This document shows positions 27,526-36,225 of a stretch of 64,000 bases of DNA, in pieces. Position 1 is the stretch's first letter. Every line of letters begins with the position of its first letter. This DNA comes from Megaera sp965229545 (GTDB taxonomy: Bacteria; Pseudomonadota; Alphaproteobacteria; Rickettsiales; Rickettsiaceae), in contig OZ245887.1 in assembly GCA_965229545.1 (NCBI GenBank), positions 248,001 to 312,000 on the forward strand. Reading direction: 5' to 3'. The notes under the pieces were generated by a model that saw only the letters and a program-made list of their open reading frames with translations, was not told the origin of the DNA and did not search any database. The translations under genes were made by a program, and so were the position numbers.

Positions 27526-27957
27526 CTAATCCTCACGTACTACTAATACAGAAACAGACGAATGTCTTACAATTTTGGAAGCATTCGGACCAAGCATATA
27601 ATCACGCAACTGGGGACGCACAGCGGATAAAATAATTAAATCAGCATTAACTTTATTTGAGTAATTTATTACTTCATCATATATGGCCCTGCGCCCAATA
27701 TAGCATTTCACCATAATCTCTTCAGGGACATAAAAGCTTACTAAATCCTGTAATTGTTTATTATATTTCGCTTTTTGATCATTTATCCAATTTTTTGGTA
27801 AGTAATCTTCTACTAATTTTGTTCCGAAATCAGGGATTATGTGAACAAGGTATAACTCAGAACCAAAAGCCTTAACAAGGTTAATAGCAGCGGGCAGAAT
27901 AGCCTTTATCGATTGTTTATCTGATAAATCTATTGGAACAATTATATTTTAGTACAT
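27526..27957 (-). pseudogene. Universal stress protein (UspA family), nonsense at codon 3
   Basis: The frame is ATG TAC TAA (27957-27949) followed by NIIVPIDLSDKQSIKAILPA to the C-terminal ATP-binding signature LGPNASKIVRHSSVSVLVVRED. The family opening is usually MYKNIIVPIDLS, so codon 3 has probably changed from AAA to TAA. The remaining 140 or so codons are open. No in-frame ATG occurs before MVKCYIG, which would leave only the last 62 residues. It has the normal UspA length and order otherwise. Confidence 0.8.
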
Positions 27958-27976
27958 ATTTGTGATCTTTTATAAG

Positions 27977-28921
27977 TTATTTATGCTCAAAGCCGGGTAA
28001 AACAAATCCTGAGGTAAAATGGTCATTTTCTAAATCATATAACAAGAGATAGGATAACTTGAACTGATCCATTCTCTTTTCCAAATACTTCATTAGATTA
28101 GAAATAAGCTTTTTGGGTACTGAATTCGTTGTGACGAAGATAGCAGATACAGCAAATGTGGTCTCGCTCCTGTTTATGCCCGGATATTCTTTTTTGTCAA
28201 TTATATATTCTTTAAAAGCCTGATTTTGGCTAACTAACTTCTCAACTTTCTCTTTTTCTATGCTAACAAAATCAGATTCACAAGAGTGAGTAATATGATT
28301 TACTAAAGAATTAGGGTGACCGGTCATTAAAATTATTGCATCAACCCTTCCGCTACAAAATTGATTTGCGTATTCTTCGTGAGGTATCTCTATATCTTCT
28401 GGTTGCTTTTTAAATTTATAATAAGAAGCAAGAATATTATACGCTATAGTACTATCTGAATTTTTAGGCCCGTTTGATATTTTTTTTCCATCTAAATCTT
28501 GAAATACGAGAATTTTGTCTTTATCCTTAGCAATTACGGTAAATGCTTCATCATGAAGTCTAAGAAGTTGGATCATATCAGGAAATGGCTCTACATTATT
28601 AAAATACCCTTTCCCTTTATAAGCATCTACAGCAAGTGCTGCTTGCGTAAAAGCAAAATCTACTTCTCCTTTTCTCAAAAGATCTATATTCTCTAAGCTA
28701 CCAGTCGTAGGTACTACTTCACAGCTTATACCATTATTAGATTCAGTTATATATCTACATAATCTCAAACCAATAAAATAATAACCTTCTAGTACACTAC
28801 CGGCAGCGATTTTAACTATTTCTTTATGTTGAATATCTTCTGCAATCGTAGAATTAATAGAGAATATAACAGTAAAAACAGAACAAATAAACAAACGACC
28901 AAGAAGTTTTATTTTTGACAT
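27977..28921 (-). CDS. TAXI-family periplasmic solute-binding protein
   Basis: Binding protein of the TAXI class, normally the receptor of TRAP transporters. The 314-residue protein has a signal peptide (hydrophobic run LFICSVFTVIFSINSTIAED), then KIAAGSVLEGYYFIGLRLCR and the family block VVPTTGSLENIDLLRKGEVD with FAFTQAAL. It lies 5 bases after a GltP-type carrier on the same strand, so the two are co-transcribed. No TRAP membrane subunit is seen in the window. Ligand unknown; glutamate or another carboxylate is possible from the neighbour. Confidence 0.88.
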   Translation of the reverse strand: MSKIKLLGRLFICSVFTVIFSINSTIAEDIQHKEIVKIAAGSVLEGYYFIGLRLCRYITESNNGISCEVVPTTGSLENIDLLRKGEVDFAFTQAALAVDAYKGKGYFNNVEPFPDMIQLLRLHDEAFTVIAKDKDKILVFQDLDGKKISNGPKNSDSTIAYNILASYYKFKKQPEDIEIPHEEYANQFCSGRVDAIILMTGHPNSLVNHITHSCESDFVSIEKEKVEKLVSQNQAFKEYIIDKKEYPGINRSETTFAVSAIFVTTNSVPKKLISNLMKYLEKRMDQFKLSYLLLYDLENDHFTSGFVLPGFEHK

Positions 28922-28926
28922 GATAA

Positions 28927-30141
28927 TTATTTACAATCAGAATTATATAACTCTTTATTTAAGTTACCTTCACTATTGTCTATTATCAAGGTAATTGTTG
29001 CGTCCCCAGTAATGTTTATAGCTGTACGTAATAAATCAAGCACTCTATCTATACCGGCTATTATTGCTACTCCTTCAATTGGCATATTCACCGCTGCTAA
29101 AATCATAGGGAGCATTACAAGAGATCCTCCTGGTATTCCAGCTCCTCCCATAGAACCAAGAGTAGCTGTTAATATTATTACCATATAATCACTAGTAGTA
29201 AGATCTATTCCCATCATCTGAGCAAAAAAAACAGTGGTTAAGGCTAAGTTAATTGCCATACCATCCATATTAATTGACGCTCCAAGCGGCAGGACAAAAG
29301 ACATACTAGATTCTGATACTCCTAACTTTTGGCGGCACACTTGCATGGTAGTAGCTAGGCTTGCTTTACTGCTTCCGGTAGAAAGAGCAATTGATTGATA
29401 TTCAAAACTTTTTTTGTAAAAAGGTATCGGTGACATTCTACAAAATATCATTATAAATAAGCCAAAAATTAAATATTGCAATACCATAGCAATAGTTATT
29501 GCAACCACTAATTTAGATAAGCTAAGCATAATAGCAAGACCTTGAGTTCCTACTACCCATGCCGTTAAAGCAAAAGCACCATAAGGAGATAACTCGACAA
29601 CCTTAGAAATCATTTTTAAAACCATTTTAGCTATCGAATTAATAAAAGTTTTTAAAGAATCTGCTGATGAGCCCATACTATTTAGAATAATTCCGGTAAA
29701 AATTGCAAAGAATACAACTTGAAGGGTTTTCCCTTCCGCAAATGATCCAACTATATTATTAGGGACAATATTTATTAAAAATTCGGTCAAATCAAAGCTA
29801 CCTTGTTTGAAATTTCTTTCTTGAGGAACACCAAAATCTATCACTACTCCTACTCCCGGCTTTAAAACGAAAGCTACCATAAGACCAAATATAACAGCAA
29901 AAAATGTAGTACCAAGAAAAGCTATAACTGATTTCATTCCTACCCTACCAAGTGAACTTGGATCATTCATACTGGTAATACCTGAAACTAGACTGAAAAA
30001 AATTAATGGTAAAATTATCATCTGAATTAAACGTAAAAATACTGTACCTATAGGTTTAACAGTTTCAGAATATTGAGGTAAGTACACTCCGAAAACCACC
30101 CCTAAAATTAATCCTAATGTAACTTTATGCCAAAGTTTCAT
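28927..30141 (-). CDS. gltP: Proton/glutamate-type symporter (DAACS family)
   Basis: Secondary transporter for dicarboxylates or acidic amino acids. The 404-residue membrane protein carries the family motifs: SPYGAFALTAW, the serine-rich hairpin STGSSKASLATTMQVC, NMDGMAINLALTTVFFAQMM, the second hairpin GSMGGAGIPGGSLVMLPMIL, and the substrate helix IDRVLDLLRTAINITGDATI. Arginine in the last motif favours acidic amino-acid or dicarboxylate substrates. It is first in a two-gene operon with the TAXI binding protein. It looks intact. Confidence 0.93.
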   Translation of the reverse strand: MKLWHKVTLGLILGVVFGVYLPQYSETVKPIGTVFLRLIQMIILPLIFFSLVSGITSMNDPSSLGRVGMKSVIAFLGTTFFAVIFGLMVAFVLKPGVGVVIDFGVPQERNFKQGSFDLTEFLINIVPNNIVGSFAEGKTLQVVFFAIFTGIILNSMGSSADSLKTFINSIAKMVLKMISKVVELSPYGAFALTAWVVGTQGLAIMLSLSKLVVAITIAMVLQYLIFGLFIMIFCRMSPIPFYKKSFEYQSIALSTGSSKASLATTMQVCRQKLGVSESSMSFVLPLGASINMDGMAINLALTTVFFAQMMGIDLTTSDYMVIILTATLGSMGGAGIPGGSLVMLPMILAAVNMPIEGVAIIAGIDRVLDLLRTAINITGDATITLIIDNSEGNLNKELYNSDCK

Positions 30142-30266
30142 ACTTAAAACCTCATCTTTATATTATTTTTAAATTACAATTTATGTAGCAAATTAGTGAA
30201 AAACAAGCTAAACCAGCAGGTATCTGCGAACAACTCCGATCTTCTGAATTATAATATAATTTAGTT

Positions 30267-30587
30267 CTATGTAAGTGTTTCTCTTATCCAATTTAAATAC
30301 TGGGACAAGCCAGATGTAATATCTAACTTAATTATTTCCAGTAAACTATAATTATGATGCTTTATTATAGCTTTTTCTACATCGCTATAATTGGCAGATA
30401 AAGTCTTTATCATTAAGCGAAACTCTTTTAACTGGCAAAACTTTTGTTCCCAGTAAAAAGAACTTAATACTTCCTCTAATTGCACGCAGGCAGCAAGCTT
30501 GTTCTCAATTAAATAAGACGTAATATCATTAGCATTTTTTAAGTTATCGGTAGTAGTTATAATAACGCAAAATTTCGTAGTATTCAT
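30267..30587 (-). CDS. cutA: CutA-family protein
   Basis: Small trimeric protein originally linked to divalent-cation tolerance; its biochemical role is unclear. I place the start at ATG 30587 (MNTTKFCVIITTTDNLKNAN, 106 residues), which overlaps the queD stop in an ATGA. The family blocks ENKLAACVQLEEVLSSFYWE and EFRLMIKTLSANYSDVEKAI are present; the usual EIP motif appears as LLEIIKLDI. It is last in the apparent atp-queD-cutA transcript. Confidence 0.85.
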   Translation of the reverse strand: MNTTKFCVIITTTDNLKNANDITSYLIENKLAACVQLEEVLSSFYWEQKFCQLKEFRLMIKTLSANYSDVEKAIIKHHNYSLLEIIKLDITSGLSQYLNWIRETLT

Positions 30588-31003
30588 TTTACTTCTACAT
30601 AACAATTTGGAGTCTCATAAAGCCTAATTCTCAATATCTGAAAGGAACTTTTTGCAAATAATAGAGGTATAACATCTTGCCAAAGATGTAAAGCAATATT
30701 TTCGGCAGTGGGATTTGAATCAATATAATATACAGATTGCCCAGTGCATTTTGATATGTGCTCGCCTAATTTATGATCATTTTTATGTAAAATTATGTTA
30801 TGATCAAAATTGTTATCAATCCATGTTTTCATAATTTTTTTTAAAACGCCAAAATCAGCAACCATACCAAGCTCATTAAGTTCTAAAGCTGTGGCCGTGA
30901 TTTCTAAACTATATCGATGTCCATGCAAATACTGGCACTTATTTTGATGACCAATAACTCTATGACCGGCATCAAAGTCTATTTTTCTACTACACTCTAT
31001 CAC
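30584..31003 (-). CDS. queD: 6-carboxytetrahydropterin synthase (QueD family)
   Basis: Makes 6-carboxytetrahydropterin from dihydroneopterin triphosphate on the route to queuosine. The 139-residue protein has the zinc ligands in FDAGHRV and HGHRYSLE, a cysteine in NKCQYLHGH at the catalytic position, and the downstream DFGVLKKIM, FDHNIIL and PTAENIALHLW blocks. It starts 3 bases after the atpC stop and overlaps cutA. No other queuosine gene is in the window, so a pterin role outside that pathway is possible. Confidence 0.92.
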   Translation of the reverse strand: MIECSRKIDFDAGHRVIGHQNKCQYLHGHRYSLEITATALELNELGMVADFGVLKKIMKTWIDNNFDHNIILHKNDHKLGEHISKCTGQSVYYIDSNPTAENIALHLWQDVIPLLFAKSSFQILRIRLYETPNCYVEVK

Positions 31004-31006
31004 AAA

Positions 31007-31411
31007 TCAATTTCCTATAAAATTAAGTAAGGAACTATATCTAGCTATTGCACCATCGAGCAACTTGGCTTCCAAGTTATTTTTCTCACACTGCTCTAGC
31101 TGCGTCTTTAAGTTTGTAATCTTATTTAAAATCTCATTTTTGTTTTGCCCTTCAAAATCCACTATAAATTCAGAAACTATATTTAGTTCTAGAGGTGTAA
31201 TTTGTGCTATTCCTTCATAGATAAAAAACTTCTTTTCTTGATCTCCTAAAAATACGCTTATACACCCTATTACAATTTTAGCTATTAATTTAGCATGCCC
31301 GGGAAGGACCCCAAAAAACCCCTCTGTGCCAGGAAGATTAACCATTTTTGCGTTTGCTTCAAATATAGTTTCTGACGGCATAGTAATTCTTACTAAGATA
31401 GTATTATTCAT
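31007..31411 (-). CDS. atpC: ATP synthase epsilon subunit
   Basis: Central-stalk subunit that regulates ATP hydrolysis. The N-terminal beta-sandwich is clear (VRITMPSETIFEANAKMVNL, GTEGFFGVLPGHAKLIAKI). The C-terminal helices are shorter and less conserved; total 134 residues. It is the last atp gene, separated from atpD by 147 bases. That spacer shows no clear terminator, though it contains a run of unusual composition (31490-31540). Confidence 0.93.
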   Translation of the reverse strand: MNNTILVRITMPSETIFEANAKMVNLPGTEGFFGVLPGHAKLIAKIVIGCISVFLGDQEKKFFIYEGIAQITPLELNIVSEFIVDFEGQNKNEILNKITNLKTQLEQCEKNNLEAKLLDGAIARYSSLLNFIGN

Positions 31412-31558
31412 AGAGAATTTTGAATCTAAAAATGTTAAAAATAAGTTTAATATTAATTACTTCTCTGAAAAACTTCAGATTACTTATGGACCTTAGAATC
31501 CCGTGATGTCTAGGATCCTACCAAAGTGTAACTACTCCGCTTACTACGCACTATAAAT

Positions 31559-32995
31559 TTATGCTTCCTTCATCTTTTCAGCTTTTTCTATCGCTTCTTC
31601 AATAGTCCCCACCATATAAAAAGCTGCTTCCGGTAAATGGTCATATTTCCCTTCCACAAGACCTTTGAATCCAGCAATTGTATCGCTAAGGTTAACAAAT
31701 TTGCCTTTTATACCGGTAAAAACTTCTGCTACGTGAAAAGGTTGCGATAGGAATCTTTGAATTTTTCGAGCTCTACTAACAATTAGCTTATCCTCTTCAG
31801 AGAGTTCATCCATACCAAGTATAGCTATAATATCCTGGAGAGATTTATAAGTTTGTAAAATTTTCTGAACTTCTCTTGCTATAGTATAATGTTCTTCTCC
31901 AACAATATCTGGGTCTAAAATCTGTGAATTACTATCAAGCGGATCAACAGCTGGGTATATTCCAAGCTCTGCGATCTGACGGCTAAGTACCGTAGTTGCA
32001 TCCAAGTGCGTAAAAGACGTAGCAGGAGCCGGGTCTGTCAAGTCATCGGCTGGAACATAAATTGCTTGTACAGAAGTAATTGATCCTCGTTTAGTAGAAG
32101 TAATCCTTTCTTGCAGAGAACCCATATCTGTTGCCAAGGTGGGTTGATAACCCACAGCAGAAGGTATACGACCAAGAGTAGCTGATACTTCAGAACCGGC
32201 TTGAGTGAAACGGAATATATTATCTATAAAGAACAACACATCTTGCCCACCATCGAGGTCTCGAAAATACTCAGCAATAGTTAATCCTGTTAGAGCAACA
32301 CGGGCTCTTGCTCCAGGCGGTTCATTCATTTGTCCGTAGACAAGAGCCACTTTTGATTTTTCTAAATCATCTTTATTAATAACACCGGAATCTATCATTT
32401 CATGATAAAGGTCATTTCCCTCACGAGTTCTCTCGCCAACACCCGCAAAAGCTGTATAACCGCCATGAGCTTTAGCAACGTTGTTAATTAATTCCATTAT
32501 AATAACTGTTTTTCCAACCCCTGCTCCACCAAATAGCCCTATTTTACCACCTTTTGCATACGGAGCTAGTAGGTCCACTACTTTTATGCCTGTTACCAGA
32601 ATGTTTCTCTCAGTTGATTGATCTTCAAATCTTGGTGCGTCCTTATATATGGAAGAAAACTCTTGGCTTTTAATCTTTCCCATTTCGTCCACCGGTTCAC
32701 CAATCACATTCATGATCCTTCCTAATGTGCCCTTACCTACCGGAACTTGTATCGGTTTACCGGTGTCTCTAACAAGTGTACCCCTAACTAACCCGTCAGT
32801 TGAATCCATTGCAATACAGCGAACTGAACTATCGCCAATATGCTGAGCTACCTCCAGAACTAGTCTTGTACCGTTATTATCGCACTCAAGCGCATTTAAA
32901 ATATTCGGCAATCTCACCCCATCATCGAATCGGACATCAACTACGGCTGAAATAATCTGTGTTATCTTTCCTTGTTTCTCAGTTACTTCTTTCAT
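31559..32995 (-). CDS. atpD: ATP synthase beta subunit
   Basis: Catalytic subunit of F1. A strong ribosome site (AAGGAG) lies 6 bases before ATG 32995 (MKEVTEKQGKITQIISAVVD), so I prefer this start to the in-frame one at 33043 that would add 16 residues. It has P-loop GGAGVGKTVIIMELI, catalytic glutamate in GVGERTREGNDLYHEM, ALVYGQMNEPPGARARV, Walker B VLFFIDNIFRF and the signature PAVDPLDSNS. About 478 residues, intact. Confidence 0.97.
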   Translation of the reverse strand: MKEVTEKQGKITQIISAVVDVRFDDGVRLPNILNALECDNNGTRLVLEVAQHIGDSSVRCIAMDSTDGLVRGTLVRDTGKPIQVPVGKGTLGRIMNVIGEPVDEMGKIKSQEFSSIYKDAPRFEDQSTERNILVTGIKVVDLLAPYAKGGKIGLFGGAGVGKTVIIMELINNVAKAHGGYTAFAGVGERTREGNDLYHEMIDSGVINKDDLEKSKVALVYGQMNEPPGARARVALTGLTIAEYFRDLDGGQDVLFFIDNIFRFTQAGSEVSATLGRIPSAVGYQPTLATDMGSLQERITSTKRGSITSVQAIYVPADDLTDPAPATSFTHLDATTVLSRQIAELGIYPAVDPLDSNSQILDPDIVGEEHYTIAREVQKILQTYKSLQDIIAILGMDELSEEDKLIVSRARKIQRFLSQPFHVAEVFTGIKGKFVNLSDTIAGFKGLVEGKYDHLPEAAFYMVGTIEEAIEKAEKMKEA

Positions 32996-33051
32996 TTTTA
33001 ACTCCTTATTTTCTAAGCCTGATTTCACTTTAGACTTTACCATTTATAATC

Positions 33052-33939
33052 CTATAAAGCTTCAGCACCGGAAATAATTTCCGTAAGTTCTGTGGTAATA
33101 ATTGCCTGCCTTGATCTATTTAACTGCAAAGTAAGCTTATCTATTAATTCTCCGGCGTTTCTGGTCGCACTATCCATTGCAGTCATCCGAGCAGCTTCTT
33201 CGCTTGCTTTATTTTGGAGGAACGCATGTTTTATCATACCGATAACATATAAATCTATTAAACTACTTACAAGGTTAGAACCTTCATATTCAAAAAAAGA
33301 ATCAGGTAACTTGCTATTTTCTTTTTGCTCACTTATGTTTAAAGGTTCAACAGGAAAAATACTAACTTTAGTCATTACCTGCACAAGAGCGTTTTTAAAC
33401 TCATTATAGTACAAAGAGCAACTACCTATTTCATCTTGGTCAGTTAAGCTAATAATTTTATTTTTGATTGCTAATGCAACAGGCAAATACTTCTCTTTTG
33501 TTATATGGTAATATTCCTCTATTAGCTCAGAATATTGGTTTTTTAGAGCATCATATCCTTTTTTACCGGCAACGATTAGTTTTACTTTAACATTTTGTTC
33601 TTGATATTTAGCAATATCTCTTTTTACTGCTTTTATTATCTGGGAATTAAAACTACCGCATAATCCTCTTTCAGAAGTCATAACAACGCACAAGTGCGGT
33701 TTTCCCTCTATATCTTCATTAAAAAACTTGTGTTCAAAAGGGGTTAAATTCACGAAATTAAGATTTAATTTAACATCGTTCATGATATTTATAAGAATAG
33801 ACGAATAATCGTCTAAAGCTTCTGCCCGATCTTTAATTCTTCGCAGCTTAGCAGCCGATACTAACTGCATAGCCTTAGTAATTTTCTGGGTAGATTTGAT
33901 GCTCTTAACTCTATTTCTAAGATGTTTTAAACCAGACAT
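33052..33939 (-). CDS. atpG: ATP synthase gamma subunit
   Basis: Rotary shaft of F1. The 295-residue protein has the N-terminal helix LKHLRNRVKSIKSTQKITKA with MQLVSAAKLRR, the mid-domain ERGLCGSFN, and the C-terminal helix ending TLQLNRSRQAIITTELTEII then SGAEAL, all diagnostic. It lies 11 bases after atpA and 56 before atpD in the operon. Confidence 0.96.
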   Translation of the reverse strand: MSGLKHLRNRVKSIKSTQKITKAMQLVSAAKLRRIKDRAEALDDYSSILINIMNDVKLNLNFVNLTPFEHKFFNEDIEGKPHLCVVMTSERGLCGSFNSQIIKAVKRDIAKYQEQNVKVKLIVAGKKGYDALKNQYSELIEEYYHITKEKYLPVALAIKNKIISLTDQDEIGSCSLYYNEFKNALVQVMTKVSIFPVEPLNISEQKENSKLPDSFFEYEGSNLVSSLIDLYVIGMIKHAFLQNKASEEAARMTAMDSATRNAGELIDKLTLQLNRSRQAIITTELTEIISGAEAL

Positions 33940-33950
33940 TCTAAATGGTA

Positions 33951-35489
33951 CTAATTATTCTCTAAAAATTCTCTTAAAAAATTCTCAAGGTAAAGTTTAA
34001 GCTTCTCTTCAGTTTCCTTGCTTAAATCTTTTTCTTGTCTAATTGCCCTTAATATCCCCTCTTCTTTTAAGTGGATATCTGCTATTAATTCTTGTTCAAA
34101 TTTTTTCACATCTGAAGGGTTTATCTTTTCAAGGTATCCTCGTACCCCAGCATAGAAGCTTACTACCTGTTCTTCCATTACAAAAGGCGAATATTGTAAT
34201 TGTTTAAGAATTTCGGTAAGCTTCAAACCATGTTGTATCAATTTCTGCGTTGCAGCATCCAGGTCAGAACCGAATTGCGCAAAAGATTCCATTTCACGAA
34301 ACTGGGCAAGCTCTAATTTTAGAGAATCCGCAACTTTTTTCATAGCTTTAGTTTGTGCTGCCGAACCTACCCTACTTACTGAAATACCGACATTTACAGC
34401 TGGCCTAATACCTTTATGAAATAACTCATTTTCCAAAAAGATTTGACCATCGGTAATAGAAATCACATTCGTCGGAATATAGGCTGATACATCACCGGCT
34501 TGGGTTTCAATAATAGGTAGGGCCGTTAAGGAACCACCACCATTTTTCTCAGAAAGCTTTGCTGCTCTCTCCAATAATCTTGAATGTAAATAAAATACAT
34601 CACCCGGGTATGCTTCCCTACCAGGAGGTCTTCTAAGAAGCAATGAAATCTGGCGATAAGCGATAGCATGCTTGGTCAAATCATCATATACCACAAGAGC
34701 ATGCATTCCATTATCCCTAAAATATTCACCAATCGTGCACCCAGTATATGGAGCTAAAAACTGTAGAGGCGCAGGATCAGAAGCTGTTGCAGCTACTACT
34801 ACCGTGTAAGACATAGCACCTGCTTCCTCTAACCTTCTTACTATTTGAGCAACAGTTGACCTTTTTTGACCAATTGCCACATAAATACAGAAAATCTTAT
34901 CAGTAGTATTGTTTTCTAAATGAGCATTTTTTTGGTTTATTATAGTATCTATTGCAATTGCCGTCTTACCTGTCTGGCGATCACCGATAATTAGTTCTCT
35001 CTGGCCTCTACCGATAGGAATTAGAGCGTCAATTGCCTTAATGCCAGTTTGAACAGGTTCATGTACGCTTTTTCTTACAACAATACCGGGAGCTTTAGTT
35101 TCTACCCTTCTATATTCTGTAGTATTAATAGGTCCTTTACCGTCAATTGGATTGCCCAGTGCATCAACAACCCTACCAAGCATAGCAAGACCAACAGGAG
35201 TACTTAAAATATCGCCTGTTCTTTTTACCATATCACCTTGCATGACAGCTCTATCATCACCCATGATTACGGCACCTACCGTGTCAGTTTTAAGATTAAG
35301 AACCATACCTTTTACGCCAGAAGCGAATTCTACCATTTCACCAGCTTGAACATTATCTATTCCGTAAATTTTGGCAATACCGTCGCCTACTGCTACCACA
35401 TAGCCAACTTCATTTAGCGTAGAAATTTGATCTATGTTCCCTATCTCTCTTTTTAAAATTTCAGAAACTTCAGACGGATTTAGCTTCAT
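33951..35489 (-). CDS. atpA: ATP synthase alpha subunit
   Basis: Non-catalytic nucleotide-binding subunit of F1. The 512-residue protein has VGDGIAKIYGIDNVQAGEMV, P-loop GDRQTGKTAIAIDTI, ALVVYDDLTKHAIAYRQISL, and the family signature PAVNVGISVSRVGSAAQTKA. A helical C-terminal domain completes it. Intact, between atpH and atpG. Confidence 0.97.
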   Translation of the reverse strand: MKLNPSEVSEILKREIGNIDQISTLNEVGYVVAVGDGIAKIYGIDNVQAGEMVEFASGVKGMVLNLKTDTVGAVIMGDDRAVMQGDMVKRTGDILSTPVGLAMLGRVVDALGNPIDGKGPINTTEYRRVETKAPGIVVRKSVHEPVQTGIKAIDALIPIGRGQRELIIGDRQTGKTAIAIDTIINQKNAHLENNTTDKIFCIYVAIGQKRSTVAQIVRRLEEAGAMSYTVVVAATASDPAPLQFLAPYTGCTIGEYFRDNGMHALVVYDDLTKHAIAYRQISLLLRRPPGREAYPGDVFYLHSRLLERAAKLSEKNGGGSLTALPIIETQAGDVSAYIPTNVISITDGQIFLENELFHKGIRPAVNVGISVSRVGSAAQTKAMKKVADSLKLELAQFREMESFAQFGSDLDAATQKLIQHGLKLTEILKQLQYSPFVMEEQVVSFYAGVRGYLEKINPSDVKKFEQELIADIHLKEEGILRAIRQEKDLSKETEEKLKLYLENFLREFLENN

Positions 35490-35546
35490 CTCTTAAAACT
35501 CCTTAAATAATATTTATAATAACTTTGTACTCTCCAAAACTATTAT

Positions 35547-36095
35547 TTATAGTTTCGCGAGTTTTGCTAACCTAGCAGCCCTCTCTAACGCCCCAGCAAT
35601 AGAATAATCATAAAGCAGGCTATCGTGTTTTATAATTACTCCACCAATTAGTGATTCATTTTCAACTACATTAAACTCTACAGTTTTATTTAATTTATTT
35701 TCTAAATATTCCCTAATCATACTTACTAGCTTCTTATTGGGTTTAGCAGCAAACTCTAGGGTAATAAGCTTTACCCCTCTGCTTTCATTTAAAAGTTTTT
35801 TATATTCATTTACCACAGATTCTAGTATTTCAAAACGGGAATTTTTAACCATAACTTTAAAAAAACGGTTTACTATTTCCGCCAATTTTAATTCGTTTAT
35901 AAGGTTATCTATTAATTTTAGCTTATCACTTTTAGAAATTACCGGCGAATATAGGGTAAAACTTAACTTCTTTGAATTTAACAGAACTTCATTAAACGCC
36001 GATATCTGTTCTAAAACTCTCTGACGCTGTACATCTGATTTAACATTATCGAACAAGGAAGAAGCATAGTTTCTGGCAATTTTTAAATCAATCAT
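35547..36095 (-). CDS. atpH: ATP synthase delta subunit
   Basis: Peripheral-stalk subunit that fixes F1 to the stator. 182 residues: N-terminal helical domain (ARNYASSLFDNVKSDVQRQR), then FFKVMVKNSRFEILESVVNE and the conserved C-terminal VVENESLIGGVIIKHDSLLYDYSIAGALE. It is first in the atpHAGDC run. The F0 genes are not here, as in many alphaproteobacteria where they are encoded elsewhere. Confidence 0.94.
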   Translation of the reverse strand: MIDLKIARNYASSLFDNVKSDVQRQRVLEQISAFNEVLLNSKKLSFTLYSPVISKSDKLKLIDNLINELKLAEIVNRFFKVMVKNSRFEILESVVNEYKKLLNESRGVKLITLEFAAKPNKKLVSMIREYLENKLNKTVEFNVVENESLIGGVIIKHDSLLYDYSIAGALERAARLAKLAKL

Positions 36096-36225
36096 ATCTA
36101 TATAGAAATTTAAGTTCCAAAAGTTAAGAACTTCTAATAGTTTTTCAAGATAACAGCAAAAAAATATTTAGTCATCTAATTTTCTAAAATAAAAAAGTAA
36201 TAAGTTAGCAACTTGATCAAAAATA

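Noticed and set aside
31490..31545. Unusual-composition stretch between atpC and atpD with an AGGATCCT palindrome
   Set aside because: No second copy was seen in the window and no stable hairpin or T-run; could be a degraded rickettsial palindromic repeat, but I cannot support it.
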